Notes: generated by a model from the sequence alone, not told the origin. 53,708 nucleotides of DNA from an uncultured Bacilli bacterium (GCA_947591215.1 CANQCZ010000008.1:1-53708), one strand, 5' to 3'. Counted from the first letter of the stretch, positions 39,143-50,800 are shown. Translations and numbers: made by a program.

Positions 39143-39712
39143 ATGAGTCTTGTACTAGCTAAAGGCGAAGAAATTATTTACGAACGTAACTATGCTAAAA
39201 GTTTTGGTGGTGGCATAGGTAATATTACCATTACCAACAAACGTTTTATTAGTATGGTTACTAGCAAGCGTATTATTAAAAGACATGAATATAAAGTAGA
39301 TGAGGTCGGTATCGTAAAAACCAGCGTTACACCAGTGAATGTCTTATGTTTTATTTTAACTGTAATTTTTGGTCTTGGTGGTTACTTTTTCTTTGAACTT
39401 CCGGATTTGGCAAAAAAAGTTGAAAGTCTCGAAGCTTTCTCACAAATCCCATTAGTACAACCTTTTATGTGGATTTGTATTGCATTTGCTGTAATTTCTT
39501 TGATTATTGGTTTATTAAGTTTAAGAAATGGTTTCTGCATTAAGATTAATGCGCAACAACGCAATTATTATAATCCTATTTCTACGGTTGGCAGTGCCGG
39601 AAAAGTTAAACCTATTAAATTGAGACCCAAATTAAAAGATGCAGAAGAAATAATGAGTTCTGTACCTGCAGCTTTAGCAAAAATAAAATATAATTTGGCA
39701 AAAGAACAATAA
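39143..39712 (+). CDS. Putative PH-like domain membrane protein
   Basis: GNITITNKRFISMVTSKRIIKRHEYKVDEVG followed by two TM segments; 2 nt after the previous gene. Confidence 0.5.
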   Translation: MSLVLAKGEEIIYERNYAKSFGGGIGNITITNKRFISMVTSKRIIKRHEYKVDEVGIVKTSVTPVNVLCFILTVIFGLGGYFFFELPDLAKKVESLEAFSQIPLVQPFMWICIAFAVISLIIGLLSLRNGFCIKINAQQRNYYNPISTVGSAGKVKPIKLRPKLKDAEEIMSSVPAALAKIKYNLAKEQ

Positions 39713-39717
39713 AATCG

Positions 39718-39743
39718 GAGCACATGAAAATGTGCTCTTTTTA
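39718..39743 (+). terminator. Intrinsic terminator
   Basis: GAGCACAT-gaaa-ATGTGCTCTTTTT. Confidence 0.85.
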
Positions 39744-39893
39744 TTAATCTAAGATGTTTAATTAGTTTGCATCATCTTCTTTTTTTATAATTCGATTTAA
39801 GCTAAAATAAAAAGGTGTGTTTTAGATGAATAAGTATTGTTCATTGTAAACTACCATAATATATTTTTTTTTGCATAAAAGGAGTTAACAAAA

Positions 39894-40511
39894 ATGAAAC
39901 CAGTATTGATTACTATTGCCGGTGGTTCTGCTTCAGGTAAAACAACCGTTGTAGAACAAATTTTTAAAGCTCTTGGAAATGAAGATTTGATAATTATTAA
40001 ACATGATGATTATTATCGTTGTCAAGATGATATTTCACTTGAAGATCGGCGACTTACAAATTATGATCATCCTTCATCTTTGGAAAATGACCTATTACTT
40101 AGTGATTTAAAAAAACTATTAAATGGTGAAGCAATCGATAAACCATTATATGATTTTGTGACTTACACCCGTAAAAAAGAAACAGAGCATATTGAACCTA
40201 AAAAAGTCATTATTTTAGAAGGAATTTTGGCACTTGAAGATGAAAGAATTAGAGATATTTCAGATATAAAGGTTTTTGTCGATTGTGATGATGATCTTCG
40301 TTTTATTCGCCGCTTACAACGCGATATTAACGAAAGAGGCAGAACCATGGATAATGTCATTAATCAATATTTAAAAACAGTAAAACCTATGCACCATCTT
40401 TTTGTAAATCCATCTAAACGATATGCCGATATCATCATACCTAACGATTATCATCATGATGTTGGTTGCAAGATGTTAATTAGAAACATTAAATCTATCA
40501 TCAAAGAATGA
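39894..40511 (+). CDS. udk: Uridine kinase
   Basis: ITIAGGSASGKTTVVEQI, HDDYYR, NYDHPSSLE, YDFVTYTR. Confidence 0.95.
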   Translation: MKPVLITIAGGSASGKTTVVEQIFKALGNEDLIIIKHDDYYRCQDDISLEDRRLTNYDHPSSLENDLLLSDLKKLLNGEAIDKPLYDFVTYTRKKETEHIEPKKVIILEGILALEDERIRDISDIKVFVDCDDDLRFIRRLQRDINERGRTMDNVINQYLKTVKPMHHLFVNPSKRYADIIIPNDYHHDVGCKMLIRNIKSIIKE

Positions 40512-40576
40512 ACGATATCAATTTTAAAATAAATCTTGAATTAAAGTCATAATTAAGGTACTATATTATGGCAAAT

Positions 40577-40652
<76 letters not shown>

Positions 40653-40662
40653 TTGGAATATT

Positions 40663-40684
40663 TGCGAAGATATTCGCATTTTTT
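40663..40684 (+). terminator. Intrinsic terminator after tRNA-Lys
   Basis: TGCGAA-gata-TTCGCATTTTTT; a second hairpin AGAGAGT...ACTCTCTTTTTT follows at about 40690-40721. Confidence 0.75.
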
Positions 40685-40955
40685 AGAGAAAGAGAGTTAG
40701 GAGGACGACTCTCTTTTTTGCTTGAGTGGCTTGTGGACTTTCCTGGTCAGTGGGTCGCGAAATCGGTTAAAGCTAAATATTATTTATACAATTAATTAAT
40801 AAACTTTTTAGAAATATTCCTATCAAGAGAATTACTTTGATTTTTCAAGCTAAATTACAAATAATGCACTGAAAACATTATGTGATAAAAGTTATTGTTG
40901 ACAAGTATAATATTAAAAATTAAAATAATAACAAAAATTTAAAAAAGGAGGAATT

Positions 40956-42317
40956 ATGAGGAAAAAAAGTATTGTGCCGATACTTGCTCTTTTAGTATTA
41001 AGTGCTTGTGGCGGCAAAGAAGAAACCACTTCTAACAGTGAAATTTCTTTGGGACAGTCGTCTAGCACGTCTCAAAGTTCAAATGTTTCTCAAGAAGTGA
41101 GTAGCAATAGCTTGTCTATTAGTGATTCTGAAAGTGTAGAGGATGATTCAACTTCTAGTGTTACAGAACCGGTTACTTTAAGCGAACAAGCTCTTGCGTC
41201 ATTGCAAGGACAATTGGGTTTTGCTTGTTTGCAAGAAAAAATGCAGATTGCCATTAATTTCGGAGAGGATGTTGTCGATATTAAAATTATCGACGATGGT
41301 CAAGAAACCGAAAAAGTGCTTTTTAACCAAAACGGTTTGCCTGTCTCTTGTTTTTTAGCGATAAATAATCAGATTCAAGAGATGCCATCTAGCGATTTTT
41401 CAAGTTGGAATCAATGTCAAAATCCATTTGATAATTTGGAGGTTTCTGATTTTTCATTCGGTGATGAGACCTTTGTTTTAAATGATGATAAAGTAGCGAA
41501 TGCTTCGATTTTTGTCACACCATTTGAAGAGGAGATCGAATCGTTAGAATTAATCGTTCAAGACGATGAAGTCGAAAGTATTGCAATTGTAACCGCGACT
41601 AATCAATATCAATATGATGTCGTTTTAAAAGGTAATGAAGTTATTCTTCCCGAAAAACCGGTGCCGTGTGCAAAAGAGGCGGCCCATGACACTTTAAAAG
41701 CAGCTTTTGAAGAGTTGAAAGAGAAATCTTTTACGGTTTCTTATTTAATTAAAAAAGATGGCGAAGATCATGGTTTAAATTATGTGTATAAATATAGCGA
41801 CGAAGCCTTCTTTGCTGATGTCAATTACGATGACACTGTGCCTTTTGGCGTTGCAAGCGTTGAAGACAAATTATATAAATACACTTATGTCAATGAAGAA
41901 CTTGTTCGTGGTGAACTTGTAAATAAAGAATATCGCGATTGTGTTCCCGTATATGGTGAAGATTTTGCTTTGGAATTATTGGAAAGCAAGGGAGAAGGAG
42001 TTTTTGAAGCGTATGATTTAATGCTTGAAAACGAGAGCCTTGTTTCTGCCGTGGCTCAGTTACTTGCTAAAGACGATAAAGCGATTGAATATGCAAAATA
42101 CGCTAAAAACATCTCTGTTAAATTAGATGCAGATAATCATTTAAAAACAATTGAATTTGATTATGAAATGAGCAGTGATGACAGCGGAAAAGTAACTATT
42201 GAATTTAGCAATTTGAATTCGACGGTTATTGATTTTGACTTTTCACAATTGAAATCATTGGAAGAAGCAGATAATCCGGGCGACTGGAATGATAATAGTG
42301 CTTCAGAAAATTTTTAA
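40956..42317 (+). CDS. Ser-rich lipoprotein, probably two repeated domains
   Basis: RBS aaggagg; LALLVLSACGGK lipobox; Ser-rich linker. Confidence 0.78.
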   Translation: MRKKSIVPILALLVLSACGGKEETTSNSEISLGQSSSTSQSSNVSQEVSSNSLSISDSESVEDDSTSSVTEPVTLSEQALASLQGQLGFACLQEKMQIAINFGEDVVDIKIIDDGQETEKVLFNQNGLPVSCFLAINNQIQEMPSSDFSSWNQCQNPFDNLEVSDFSFGDETFVLNDDKVANASIFVTPFEEEIESLELIVQDDEVESIAIVTATNQYQYDVVLKGNEVILPEKPVPCAKEAAHDTLKAAFEELKEKSFTVSYLIKKDGEDHGLNYVYKYSDEAFFADVNYDDTVPFGVASVEDKLYKYTYVNEELVRGELVNKEYRDCVPVYGEDFALELLESKGEGVFEAYDLMLENESLVSAVAQLLAKDDKAIEYAKYAKNISVKLDADNHLKTIEFDYEMSSDDSGKVTIEFSNLNSTVIDFDFSQLKSLEEADNPGDWNDNSASENF

Positions 42318-42336
42318 TCACAAGGAGGGATAAAAA

Positions 42337-45255
42337 ATGAAAAAGAAAAATTTAATAATTGCTCTCAGTCTTGGATTAGTAATCAGTGCTATTACATGGG
42401 GTAGTTACATTAATATCTCTTCTAATGAAGAAAATTTCGATAATGAAAATAGTGATTCTTCCTTTGGATTTGGAAATGCGCTTCAATTAGCGGATGGCTC
42501 AAAAGTTGTTACTTCGAAAGATACTAAAAATATCGATCCTTATGTAGGAGTTCAAGTTTCAGAAGAAAATGAAGGAAAACGATCAATTCGCTTTTTTGCG
42601 GCTATTTCAACTTTGGATGTTAACGCGTCATTTACTAGAACGATGTATCAAGGTATTTCAAACACAATTACTAAAGAAAAAGAAATATACCATTTAACTA
42701 AAGCTTATTCTTCGTTGAGCGATGGTGATACTGTCTACAATCCTAGCGATTATGGTAATAATTATCATTATTTTATTACATACACCATGAATAACATTCC
42801 GGAAGATCATTGGTTGGATACCTTAAAAGTAACGGTAAGAGTAGGGGAATTTTATAAGTCAATCAACGCAAATGTTATGGGTGTTATCTTAAAGGAACAA
42901 GGAGATAATCAAGATTTAACTTACACGTTGACTTCTGAAGGTCACTATAGCGTTGCGGCAGCAACCGATTCAATAGAAGAAGCGATAGTGATGCCTTATG
43001 CCGGTAACTTTAAAGGCGGAGAGAGATACGTTGCCAGTGATTATGGCATTGTCGATACGGTAGCAAGCAGTGGCTTTTATCGTGCTGCAAATACACTTTC
43101 TAGAGTTAGTTTACCGGATACGATCGTTTCTTTTGAAAAATACGCATTCAGAAATTGCGATAAAATCAAAGATTTTACATTTCCGAAAAATCTTAAGACA
43201 ATCGCCTTGGATGGTTATGGAACTAACTCTTTAAGCGCGGTAGCTAATATGACCGGATTAAAACGTGTGCGATATGAATCGATCGCCTTGGAATCAGCGA
43301 ATATCGATATATTAAAATCGGCTGCGGAGTTAGAAAGTCTTATCATTGGAGCAGAAGTTGCCTCTATTCCGGAAGGGACATTTGTCGCGTCACTTAATCT
43401 TCAAGAATTTAAATATGAAGGATCTAAAGCACAATGGGAAAATGTCCAAGTAGGCAATATGAATTACGTTTTCCGCGATAATTATCTTGTGTGCACCGAT
43501 TCTTTAAAATACGATATTACTTTTGATCCTAATGGAGGCTCTTTGACAATCGATGATACTACATATACCTCTAGCGATCCGTATGTTATTAGCGAATGGG
43601 AAAACAAAAAAATTCAAATTTTTTCAAACATTCCTACCTTTGATGAACAACATCGCTTTGAAGGGTGGTATAGTTCTAATACCTTTGAAGAAGATACCAA
43701 ACTTCAAACCAAAGAAATCGTTGTCACCGGAAATGTCACATACTATGCAAAATATTCTGAATATTCTAGTGATGATGGACACGATTATCAATCGGCAATA
43801 CCGCTTGTATTAGAACAAGTTTATAGTCGTACCACAAGCGCCGATGGTTTTAAAGCATTCTATTTTAAATATACACCACAAGTAACTGACGTATATTATT
43901 TTACGGACATTAAAACCGATAGTTATTCAGACAATATTGCATATTTATATGAATTAGAAGATGATGGAACGTTAGATGAAACTACTTATTTAACTAAAGA
44001 TGATGATAGTGCCTACGGCAACAGATTTTCAATCGGATATCAATTGGAACAAGGCAAAACTTACATCTTTAAGGCCGCTACGGAAAGCATTTATTCTTAT
44101 GGAGAAATGAACGTTGCGCTACGAACTATCGATGGCGATAGTGAAGACGAAATACAGACGATTCAATATCAGCAACAAGTTGATGCAAGAGTCGGTTCCT
44201 CAAATTATAAAAGGTATTTTACTTATACCCATAATATTGATGAAAAGGATATAAGAATGACCATCGAGTGTGCTTTCTCACCGCAAGTATCAATGGTTGC
44301 TTCTGATGAAACCGTAATCTTATCAAATGCTTCGGTTTCTGCTTCAACTAACAATAAATATTTTGATTTAAGTGGATTACAAAAAGGCGAAACATATACT
44401 ATTACATTTGGTGCAGTCGCCGGAAGACCATCAAGCGGTGAATGTACGATTGTCTTAGATCAAATTCCTAAAGGAGCTACCAAAAATAATGGTATTGAAA
44501 TTCAACTTGATCAGTTGACTGATGTCGATTGGAATGCCGGTATTCATGAAAGCATTAGGAATAGCTACAGCGCCACTTATACATCTACATTCTCGGCAGT
44601 GTATTATTCTTTTGTGCCTTCTCACGATATGGTTGTAGAGTTAGAAGTCGAAGGGTTAAGTTACAGTAATCCGATATATGCTTACATAGGAAACGAAAAT
44701 GAAAATTCGGCTAGAGTTGGTGAACTAGGTTCTTCCGGTACCAATTCTTCCGGTTATCAGTATATATCACCAAGCAGCGGTACAGCAGGCATTTATTTAT
44801 CTTTAAAAGCTGATAACTACTATAGTTTCAAATTTATGGGTCAAAGTTCTAGCAGTTTTGTCCATTGTACATATTCAATTCAATTTAAGGTTACAGAGAT
44901 AACGAGTACGTCTACAATGGAAGAACCCCATGAAATAGAATTCAATGATTTTGTAAGTGAATATTATGTTACAACTGATGTTATGGGATTCACTAATGTC
45001 TATGAATATTTTAAATTCATCGTTAAAGGTGGTAACGTTAATAAAATGGAATTCTTTAGATCAGTCAATATCGAACTTTATAAAGTTGATGGCGATGCAG
45101 TGACGCTATTTGATCAATGGACGGATACGGATTCGATTACAAAAACCAGCGAAGGTGAAGATTTATGTCTCAATGAAGGCGAGACATATATTATGAAAGT
45201 GGTTTATACTAATTATAACAATAATCTATTAAGATTTAGATTCTCATTGGCGTAA
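42337..45255 (+). CDS. Large surface protein: BspA-like LRR segment, InlB-type B repeat, and C-terminal repeats resembling PPC domains
   Basis: N-terminal signal/anchor; SLPDTIVSFEKYAFRNCDKIKDFTFPKNLKTI; ITFDPNGGSL...HRFEGWYSS...NVTYYAKYS; repeated A/G-I-x-L...Y-FxF/Y-T/V-x segments. Confidence 0.8.
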   Translation: MKKKNLIIALSLGLVISAITWGSYINISSNEENFDNENSDSSFGFGNALQLADGSKVVTSKDTKNIDPYVGVQVSEENEGKRSIRFFAAISTLDVNASFTRTMYQGISNTITKEKEIYHLTKAYSSLSDGDTVYNPSDYGNNYHYFITYTMNNIPEDHWLDTLKVTVRVGEFYKSINANVMGVILKEQGDNQDLTYTLTSEGHYSVAAATDSIEEAIVMPYAGNFKGGERYVASDYGIVDTVASSGFYRAANTLSRVSLPDTIVSFEKYAFRNCDKIKDFTFPKNLKTIALDGYGTNSLSAVANMTGLKRVRYESIALESANIDILKSAAELESLIIGAEVASIPEGTFVASLNLQEFKYEGSKAQWENVQVGNMNYVFRDNYLVCTDSLKYDITFDPNGGSLTIDDTTYTSSDPYVISEWENKKIQIFSNIPTFDEQHRFEGWYSSNTFEEDTKLQTKEIVVTGNVTYYAKYSEYSSDDGHDYQSAIPLVLEQVYSRTTSADGFKAFYFKYTPQVTDVYYFTDIKTDSYSDNIAYLYELEDDGTLDETTYLTKDDDSAYGNRFSIGYQLEQGKTYIFKAATESIYSYGEMNVALRTIDGDSEDEIQTIQYQQQVDARVGSSNYKRYFTYTHNIDEKDIRMTIECAFSPQVSMVASDETVILSNASVSASTNNKYFDLSGLQKGETYTITFGAVAGRPSSGECTIVLDQIPKGATKNNGIEIQLDQLTDVDWNAGIHESIRNSYSATYTSTFSAVYYSFVPSHDMVVELEVEGLSYSNPIYAYIGNENENSARVGELGSSGTNSSGYQYISPSSGTAGIYLSLKADNYYSFKFMGQSSSSFVHCTYSIQFKVTEITSTSTMEEPHEIEFNDFVSEYYVTTDVMGFTNVYEYFKFIVKGGNVNKMEFFRSVNIELYKVDGDAVTLFDQWTDTDSITKTSEGEDLCLNEGETYIMKVVYTNYNNNLLRFRFSLA

Positions 45256-45284
45256 AAGTCAATATCAAATATGTTTAGCCGTTT

Positions 45285-45318
45285 AAAAAATAGCGAGAGT
45301 TAATTCTCGCTATTTTTT
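45285..45318. terminator. Bidirectional-looking intrinsic terminator between convergent genes
   Basis: AAAAAATAGCGAGA-gttaat-TCTCGCTATTTTTT. Confidence 0.9.
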
Positions 45319-45413
45319 AGTTTTAATATATTGAAACAAACTTATTTTAAGTATCCGAATTTTCTCACACTGAATTTTTTAATATGCTTGTTTATTTATC
45401 TATTTATATTGAC

Positions 45414-46433
45414 TTATACTCTATAATAATTTCTTTTTAATCGTGGACTTAAAGTCGCTAGGATTTCGTGTGGTGAAATGTTGTATAACTTGGCTAAATC
45501 GATCACTTTAATGTGTGGACCGATGATTTCAAGTGGTTTTGAAGGATCGAGAACTTCGCGCGAAAAAAACATCATATGATCCATGCAAGTTTTGCCGATT
45601 TGCGGTAAGTAATCATCTTGATACGCGATGGTCTTTCGCTTGGAATTCCATCCGTCGCTATATCCTAAAGGTATCGTGATGACGTTTCCTTGACTTTGAC
45701 ATACACCAAGTTGATCATAGCCTACCGTTTCTTTTTCACTAACGGATTTTATTCGATATATTGGCGCAAAACATTCTAGACAAGGTTTTAAATCCGAATA
45801 TTGAGAACTGATACCATAAAGATATAATCCGATTCGACATGCGTTTGTTTCGGGAATTGATTTTTCGATAAAGTATGATGATGAAGTGTGGATAATTAAA
45901 GAAGGGTAGTCTTTAAATTTCTGAAGCATCCGTTTGAAAGTTTGATATTGTTCATCAAATTTGTTTTCATCGGCGAAATGAGTATAAATTCCTTTTAGAT
46001 TCAAATGACTGTTTTTAATGATTGAAATTGCTTTATCGATCTCTTTTTCGACGATGCCTAAACGATTGAATCCTGTCTCTAACGCGAGATGAATTGAAAA
46101 AGGAATGCGACTTTTTGAAAGTTCTTCTAAATATTCTATTGATGAGATTGAAAGAGTTATTCGATAACTGTAAAGAATATTTAATTCATTTGCCGGTTCA
46201 AAAAGGAGTATTGGAGTTTGGATTAAATTTTTTCTGATTGAAATGGCTTCTTCAAATGTGGTGACCGCTAACATCGTTGCGCCTAAAGAAGAAAATAATT
46301 TTGAACATTCTATAAGTCCGTGACCATAAGCGTTGCTTTTCACTACAGCGATGATGTCTTTTCCGGATTTTTTGCGTAAATAAAGAAAATTATTCTTCAT
46401 ATTCTCAAGATTGATATTTAAAAAAGTCCGCAT
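45414..46433 (-). CDS. alr: Alanine racemase
   Basis: IIAVVKSNAYGHG PLP-Lys motif, IGKTCMDHMMF catalytic Tyr-region equivalent, SPHEILATLSPRLKR. Likely start is the internal Met (46433); annotated ORF begins 46445. Confidence 0.92.
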   Translation of the reverse strand: MRTFLNINLENMKNNFLYLRKKSGKDIIAVVKSNAYGHGLIECSKLFSSLGATMLAVTTFEEAISIRKNLIQTPILLFEPANELNILYSYRITLSISSIEYLEELSKSRIPFSIHLALETGFNRLGIVEKEIDKAISIIKNSHLNLKGIYTHFADENKFDEQYQTFKRMLQKFKDYPSLIIHTSSSYFIEKSIPETNACRIGLYLYGISSQYSDLKPCLECFAPIYRIKSVSEKETVGYDQLGVCQSQGNVITIPLGYSDGWNSKRKTIAYQDDYLPQIGKTCMDHMMFFSREVLDPSKPLEIIGPHIKVIDLAKLYNISPHEILATLSPRLKRNYYRV

Positions 46434-46481
46434 AATTTCACCCATTTAATGGTATGAATAATGCGAACTTAACATTCTAAA

Positions 46482-46754
46482 TTATTTTAATTTCAACGAT
46501 GTTAATAAACTTTCGAATTTGGTAGCGGCGATACTTTCGTCTTCGCCTTCTAATTCAATTGTGAAGGATGTACCGCTGACGATAATGAGTGCCATAACAT
46601 TCATAATTGATTTAAGATCGGCTCGTTCATCATTGATAACTAGCGTCGAAGAACATTTGTATCGATTGGCCTCGGCGACTAAATCCGCGGACAGCCGCGA
46701 GGTAAGACCGAGAGGATTATTGACTTTGCCTTCAATTTTAATCACTTTGACCAC
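46482..46754 (-). CDS. HPr-like protein lacking active-site His (Crh-like)
   Basis: VNNPLGLTSRLSADLVAEANRY...ADLKSIMNVMALIIVSGTSFTIELEGEDE aligns with HPr; GLHARPA is GLTSRLS, KSIMxVM retained. Confidence 0.8.
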   Translation of the reverse strand: MVKVIKIEGKVNNPLGLTSRLSADLVAEANRYKCSSTLVINDERADLKSIMNVMALIIVSGTSFTIELEGEDESIAATKFESLLTSLKLK

Positions 46755-46864
46755 CTCCTAACATTAAAATTTTACAATAAAATAAACTCGTTTAGCAAGG
46801 CTTTTCAAAATTATAGGATGGAAAAGTCTTTCTTGATGTATTATGATATAAACGAGGTGGAAAT

Positions 46865-47740
46865 ATGAATTATAAAGTAAGAAAAGCGATCATACCCGCG
46901 GCAGGTCTCGGTACTCGTTTTTTACCTGCGACTAAAGCCCTTCCTAAAGAAATGCTTCCGATAATTGATATTCCGACAATTCAATATATAGTGGAGGAGG
47001 CACGTCAATCAGGTATTGAAGAAATTTTGATTGTTACTAATAGCAATAAAACCTCGATTGAGAAGCACTTCGATGTCAGTTATGAACTGGAAACACGTTT
47101 AAAAGAAAGCGGTAAAAACGAAGAAGTGAAAATGATTCGCAATATCGCCGAGATGGCTAATGTTTATTTTGTCAGCCAAAAAGAACCCAAAGGTTTGGGT
47201 CATGCGATTTTGTGTGGTGAATCTTTTGTAGGAGACGAACCATTTGCTGTGTTGTTAGGCGATGATTTAGTGGTCAATCGTCATGGAGAACCAGCTTTAA
47301 AACAGCTGATTAAAGCATACGAAAAAACGAACACTTCAATTCTTGGAGTTCAAAAAGTCGATCAAAATGATGTTTCAAAATATGGCATTGTGGCTCCTAA
47401 AGAAAAAGTAAGCGATTTGTTTGAAATTTCCAATATGGTTGAAAAACCAAAAGTTGAAGAAGCGCCTTCTTGTGAAGCTGTTTTGGGTCGCTATGTTTTA
47501 ACTCCGAAAATATTTGAATTATTGAAAACCCAAAAACCCGGCAAGGGTAACGAAATTCAATTGACGGATGCTTTAAAGCGTCTTTTGGAAAGTGAAAAGA
47601 TCTATGCTTGCCGTTTTGAAGGCGAAAGATATGATGTCGGCGATAAATTCGGCTTTGTAAAAGCCACGATTGATTTTGCTCTCGATCGCAATGATTTAAA
47701 AGAGAAAGTGCAAAACTATCTTCAAGGTTTAAAATTTTAG
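46865..47740 (+). CDS. galU: UTP-glucose-1-phosphate uridylyltransferase
   Basis: KAIIPAAGLGTRFLPATKALPKEMLPIIDIPTIQYIVEEA. Confidence 0.96.
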   Translation: MNYKVRKAIIPAAGLGTRFLPATKALPKEMLPIIDIPTIQYIVEEARQSGIEEILIVTNSNKTSIEKHFDVSYELETRLKESGKNEEVKMIRNIAEMANVYFVSQKEPKGLGHAILCGESFVGDEPFAVLLGDDLVVNRHGEPALKQLIKAYEKTNTSILGVQKVDQNDVSKYGIVAPKEKVSDLFEISNMVEKPKVEEAPSCEAVLGRYVLTPKIFELLKTQKPGKGNEIQLTDALKRLLESEKIYACRFEGERYDVGDKFGFVKATIDFALDRNDLKEKVQNYLQGLKF

Positions 47741-47820
47741 ATTCTATATCAATCTTGATATAGAAATCTCGTCATTTATGGTATATACTAATTAATGGTT
47801 TTTATTAGGAGGAAATAAGA

Positions 47821-50800
47821 ATGGAAGAAAATACCAAAAAATCTTTCCTTTCAGTTGATGGAAACACGGCGACTGCGTTAGCTTCCTACAATTTCACTGA
47901 AGTGGCAAGTATTTATCCGATTACCCCATCTTCAACGATGGCTGAATTAGTCGAACAATACGCTTCAGAAGGAAAGAAAAACTGCTTTGGAACTGAAGTT
48001 AAAGTTGTGGAAATGCAATCTGAAGCAGGTGCATCGGGAACTGTACATGGTGCTTTGCAAGCCGGAGCTTTGGCGACAACTTACACCGCTTCGCAAGGTC
48101 TATTGTTGATGATTCCGAATATCTATAAATGGGTCGGTGAAATGTTGCCGGCTGTTTTGCATGTCTCGGCTAGAAGTTTGGCGACACGTTCGCTTTCGAT
48201 ATTTGGCGATCATCAAGATATTTATGCAGTGAGACAGACCGGTGTGACTATGCTTTGTTCTCATTCGGTTCAAGAATGTGCGGATTTAGCGCCTTTGGCA
48301 CACTTGATTGCCATTAAATCTGAAGCTCCTGTAGTCCACTTCTTCGATGGTTTTAGAACTTCACACGAAATTCAAAACGTGGAATTCGTCGATAATTCCG
48401 AATGGAACAAATTAATCGATCAAGAAAAATTAGAAAATTTTAGAAAAAGAGCTTTAAATCCACATACTCATGCTGTAACTCGCGGTGGGGCTGAAAATGA
48501 CGATATCTATTTCCAAGGCCGCGAAGCTCAAAACCAACACTTTGCTAAAGTTGTGGAAATCGCAGATGAGTATTTTAAAAAGGTCAGTGAATTAACCGGC
48601 CGTGAATATGCGCCATTTGTTTATTATGGTGATAAGAATGCCACTCGCGTGATTGTGGCGATGGGCTCAGTTACTGAAACCACTCGCGAAGTGGTTGATG
48701 CTTTAAATGCTAAGGGTGAAAAAGTAGGTTTAGTAAAAGTTCATCTTTATCGTCCTTTCGCTAGTGCCTATTTTGTTAAAGCCTTGCCATCAAGCGTTAA
48801 AAAGATCGCTGTTTTGGATCGCACCAAGGAAATCGGGGCGACCGGCGAACCGCTTTATTTGGATGTTGTCGCTGCTTTACGTCAAGAAGGCCGCAATGTC
48901 GATGTCGTTTTAGGAGGTCGTTATGGCCTTTCAAGCAAAGATACGCAACCGAAACACATTAAAGCAGTTTACGATTTCTTAGATAGCGATAAAAATTGGA
49001 ATTCATTTACGGTTGGAATCGTCGATGATGTCACTCACTTATCGATTCCGGTCGATGATTCTTTCCACGTTGAAGGTGATTACACTTCTTGCTTATTCTA
49101 TGGATTAGGATCTGATGGTACTGTTTCGGCCAATAAATCTTCAATTAAGATCATCGGTGATGCCACCGGACAATATGCGCAAGCATATTTCGCTTACGAT
49201 TCCCGTAAAGCAGGCGGTGTCACTCGTTCACACTTGCGTTTCGGAAAAAAACCGATTCATTCGACTTATTATATCGAACATGCTGATTTCTTATCATGCT
49301 CGCTCGACAGTTATATTTACAAGTTTGATATGCTCAAGTGCTTGAAGATGGGCGGAACATTCTTACTTAACACCGATATTCTTCCTGATGAATTAGAAGC
49401 TAAACTTCCAAATCGTGTTAAGAAACAACTTGCCGATAAGAAAGCTAAATTTTATATTATCGACGCAAATGCGATCGCTGCAAAAATCGGATTAGGTCGA
49501 AGAACAAACACTATTTTACAAGCTAGTTTCTTCTACTTGAATCAAAACATTATGCCTTATGCCGAAGCTCAAGATTGGATGAAAAAATTTGCCAAGAAGA
49601 GCTATGCCAAAAAAGGCGATGAAATCGTAAAGATGAACTGGGATGCAATCGACGCTGGTGCCGATGGCTTAATCGAAGTCGAAGTGAAACCGGAATGGTC
49701 TTCATTACCTTTGAATCAAACTCAAACCGCTAGTGACGATGAGTACTTTGATTCATATGTCAACGTTATCGGATCTTTAGACGGATACAATTTACCGGTA
49801 TCTAAATTTACCGAATACGAATTATTGGATGGTACGATGCGCAATAATGTGACCTTTAAGGAAAAACGTTCCATTGCCGACAAAGTTCCGATGTGGATTA
49901 AAGAAAATTGTATTCAATGCGGACAATGCGCCTTCGTTTGTCCTCATGCAACCATAAGGGCCTTTATGCTCACTGATGAAGAAGTGAGTAAGATTCCGGG
50001 TAATAAGGATGTCTTAGATGCGCTTGGCGGACCGAACGTCAAAGGATTAAAATATCGTATTCAAGTGACACCGCGCAACTGTGTCGGATGTGGACTTTGT
50101 GTCGTTGAATGTCCAGGAAAACAAGGTCAAAAAGCTTTACAAATGGTTGAATCAAAGACTCAATTTGATCAAGAACCCGCTGCTGATTATCTTTATAAAG
50201 AAGTCCCATATAAAGAAGGATTATTCCCGACAACGACCGTTAAAGGTGCAAGTTTCTTGATGCCATATGTCGAAGTATCCGGAGCATGTGCCGGATGTGG
50301 TGAAACACCATATTATCGTTTGGTCTCACAACTTTTTGGTAAAGATATGTTAGTGGCCAATGCGACCGGATGTTCTTCAATTTATAATGGTTCTACTCCT
50401 TTAACACCATTCTGCACCGATAAAAATGGCGAAGGTATCGCTTGGGCTAACTCGCTATTTGAAGATAACGCTGAATATGGTTACGGTATGAGAGTTGCAA
50501 CCAACTATAAGTTGGCACAAATCGTTAAAATCTTAGAAGAAAATAAAGATAATGTCGAAGATGAACTCAAAGATTTAATCAATCAATATATCGAAAAAAT
50601 CAAAGATCGTAAATTTGTAAGAACGATCGTCGATCGGTTAGTAAGTTTAATCAAGGCTTCTAAAAATGAAGAAATCAAGAAGGTCTTGGAATTTGAAAGA
50701 GATTTGATTGATAAATCAGTATGGATTGTCGGTGGTGACGGATGGGCTTACGATATCGGTTATGGCGGATTAGATCACGTTGTTGCCAATGAAGAAGACG

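Noticed and set aside
43553-43813. 86-aa ORF inside the large surface protein gene
   Set aside because: Alternative frame inside a clear coding sequence.
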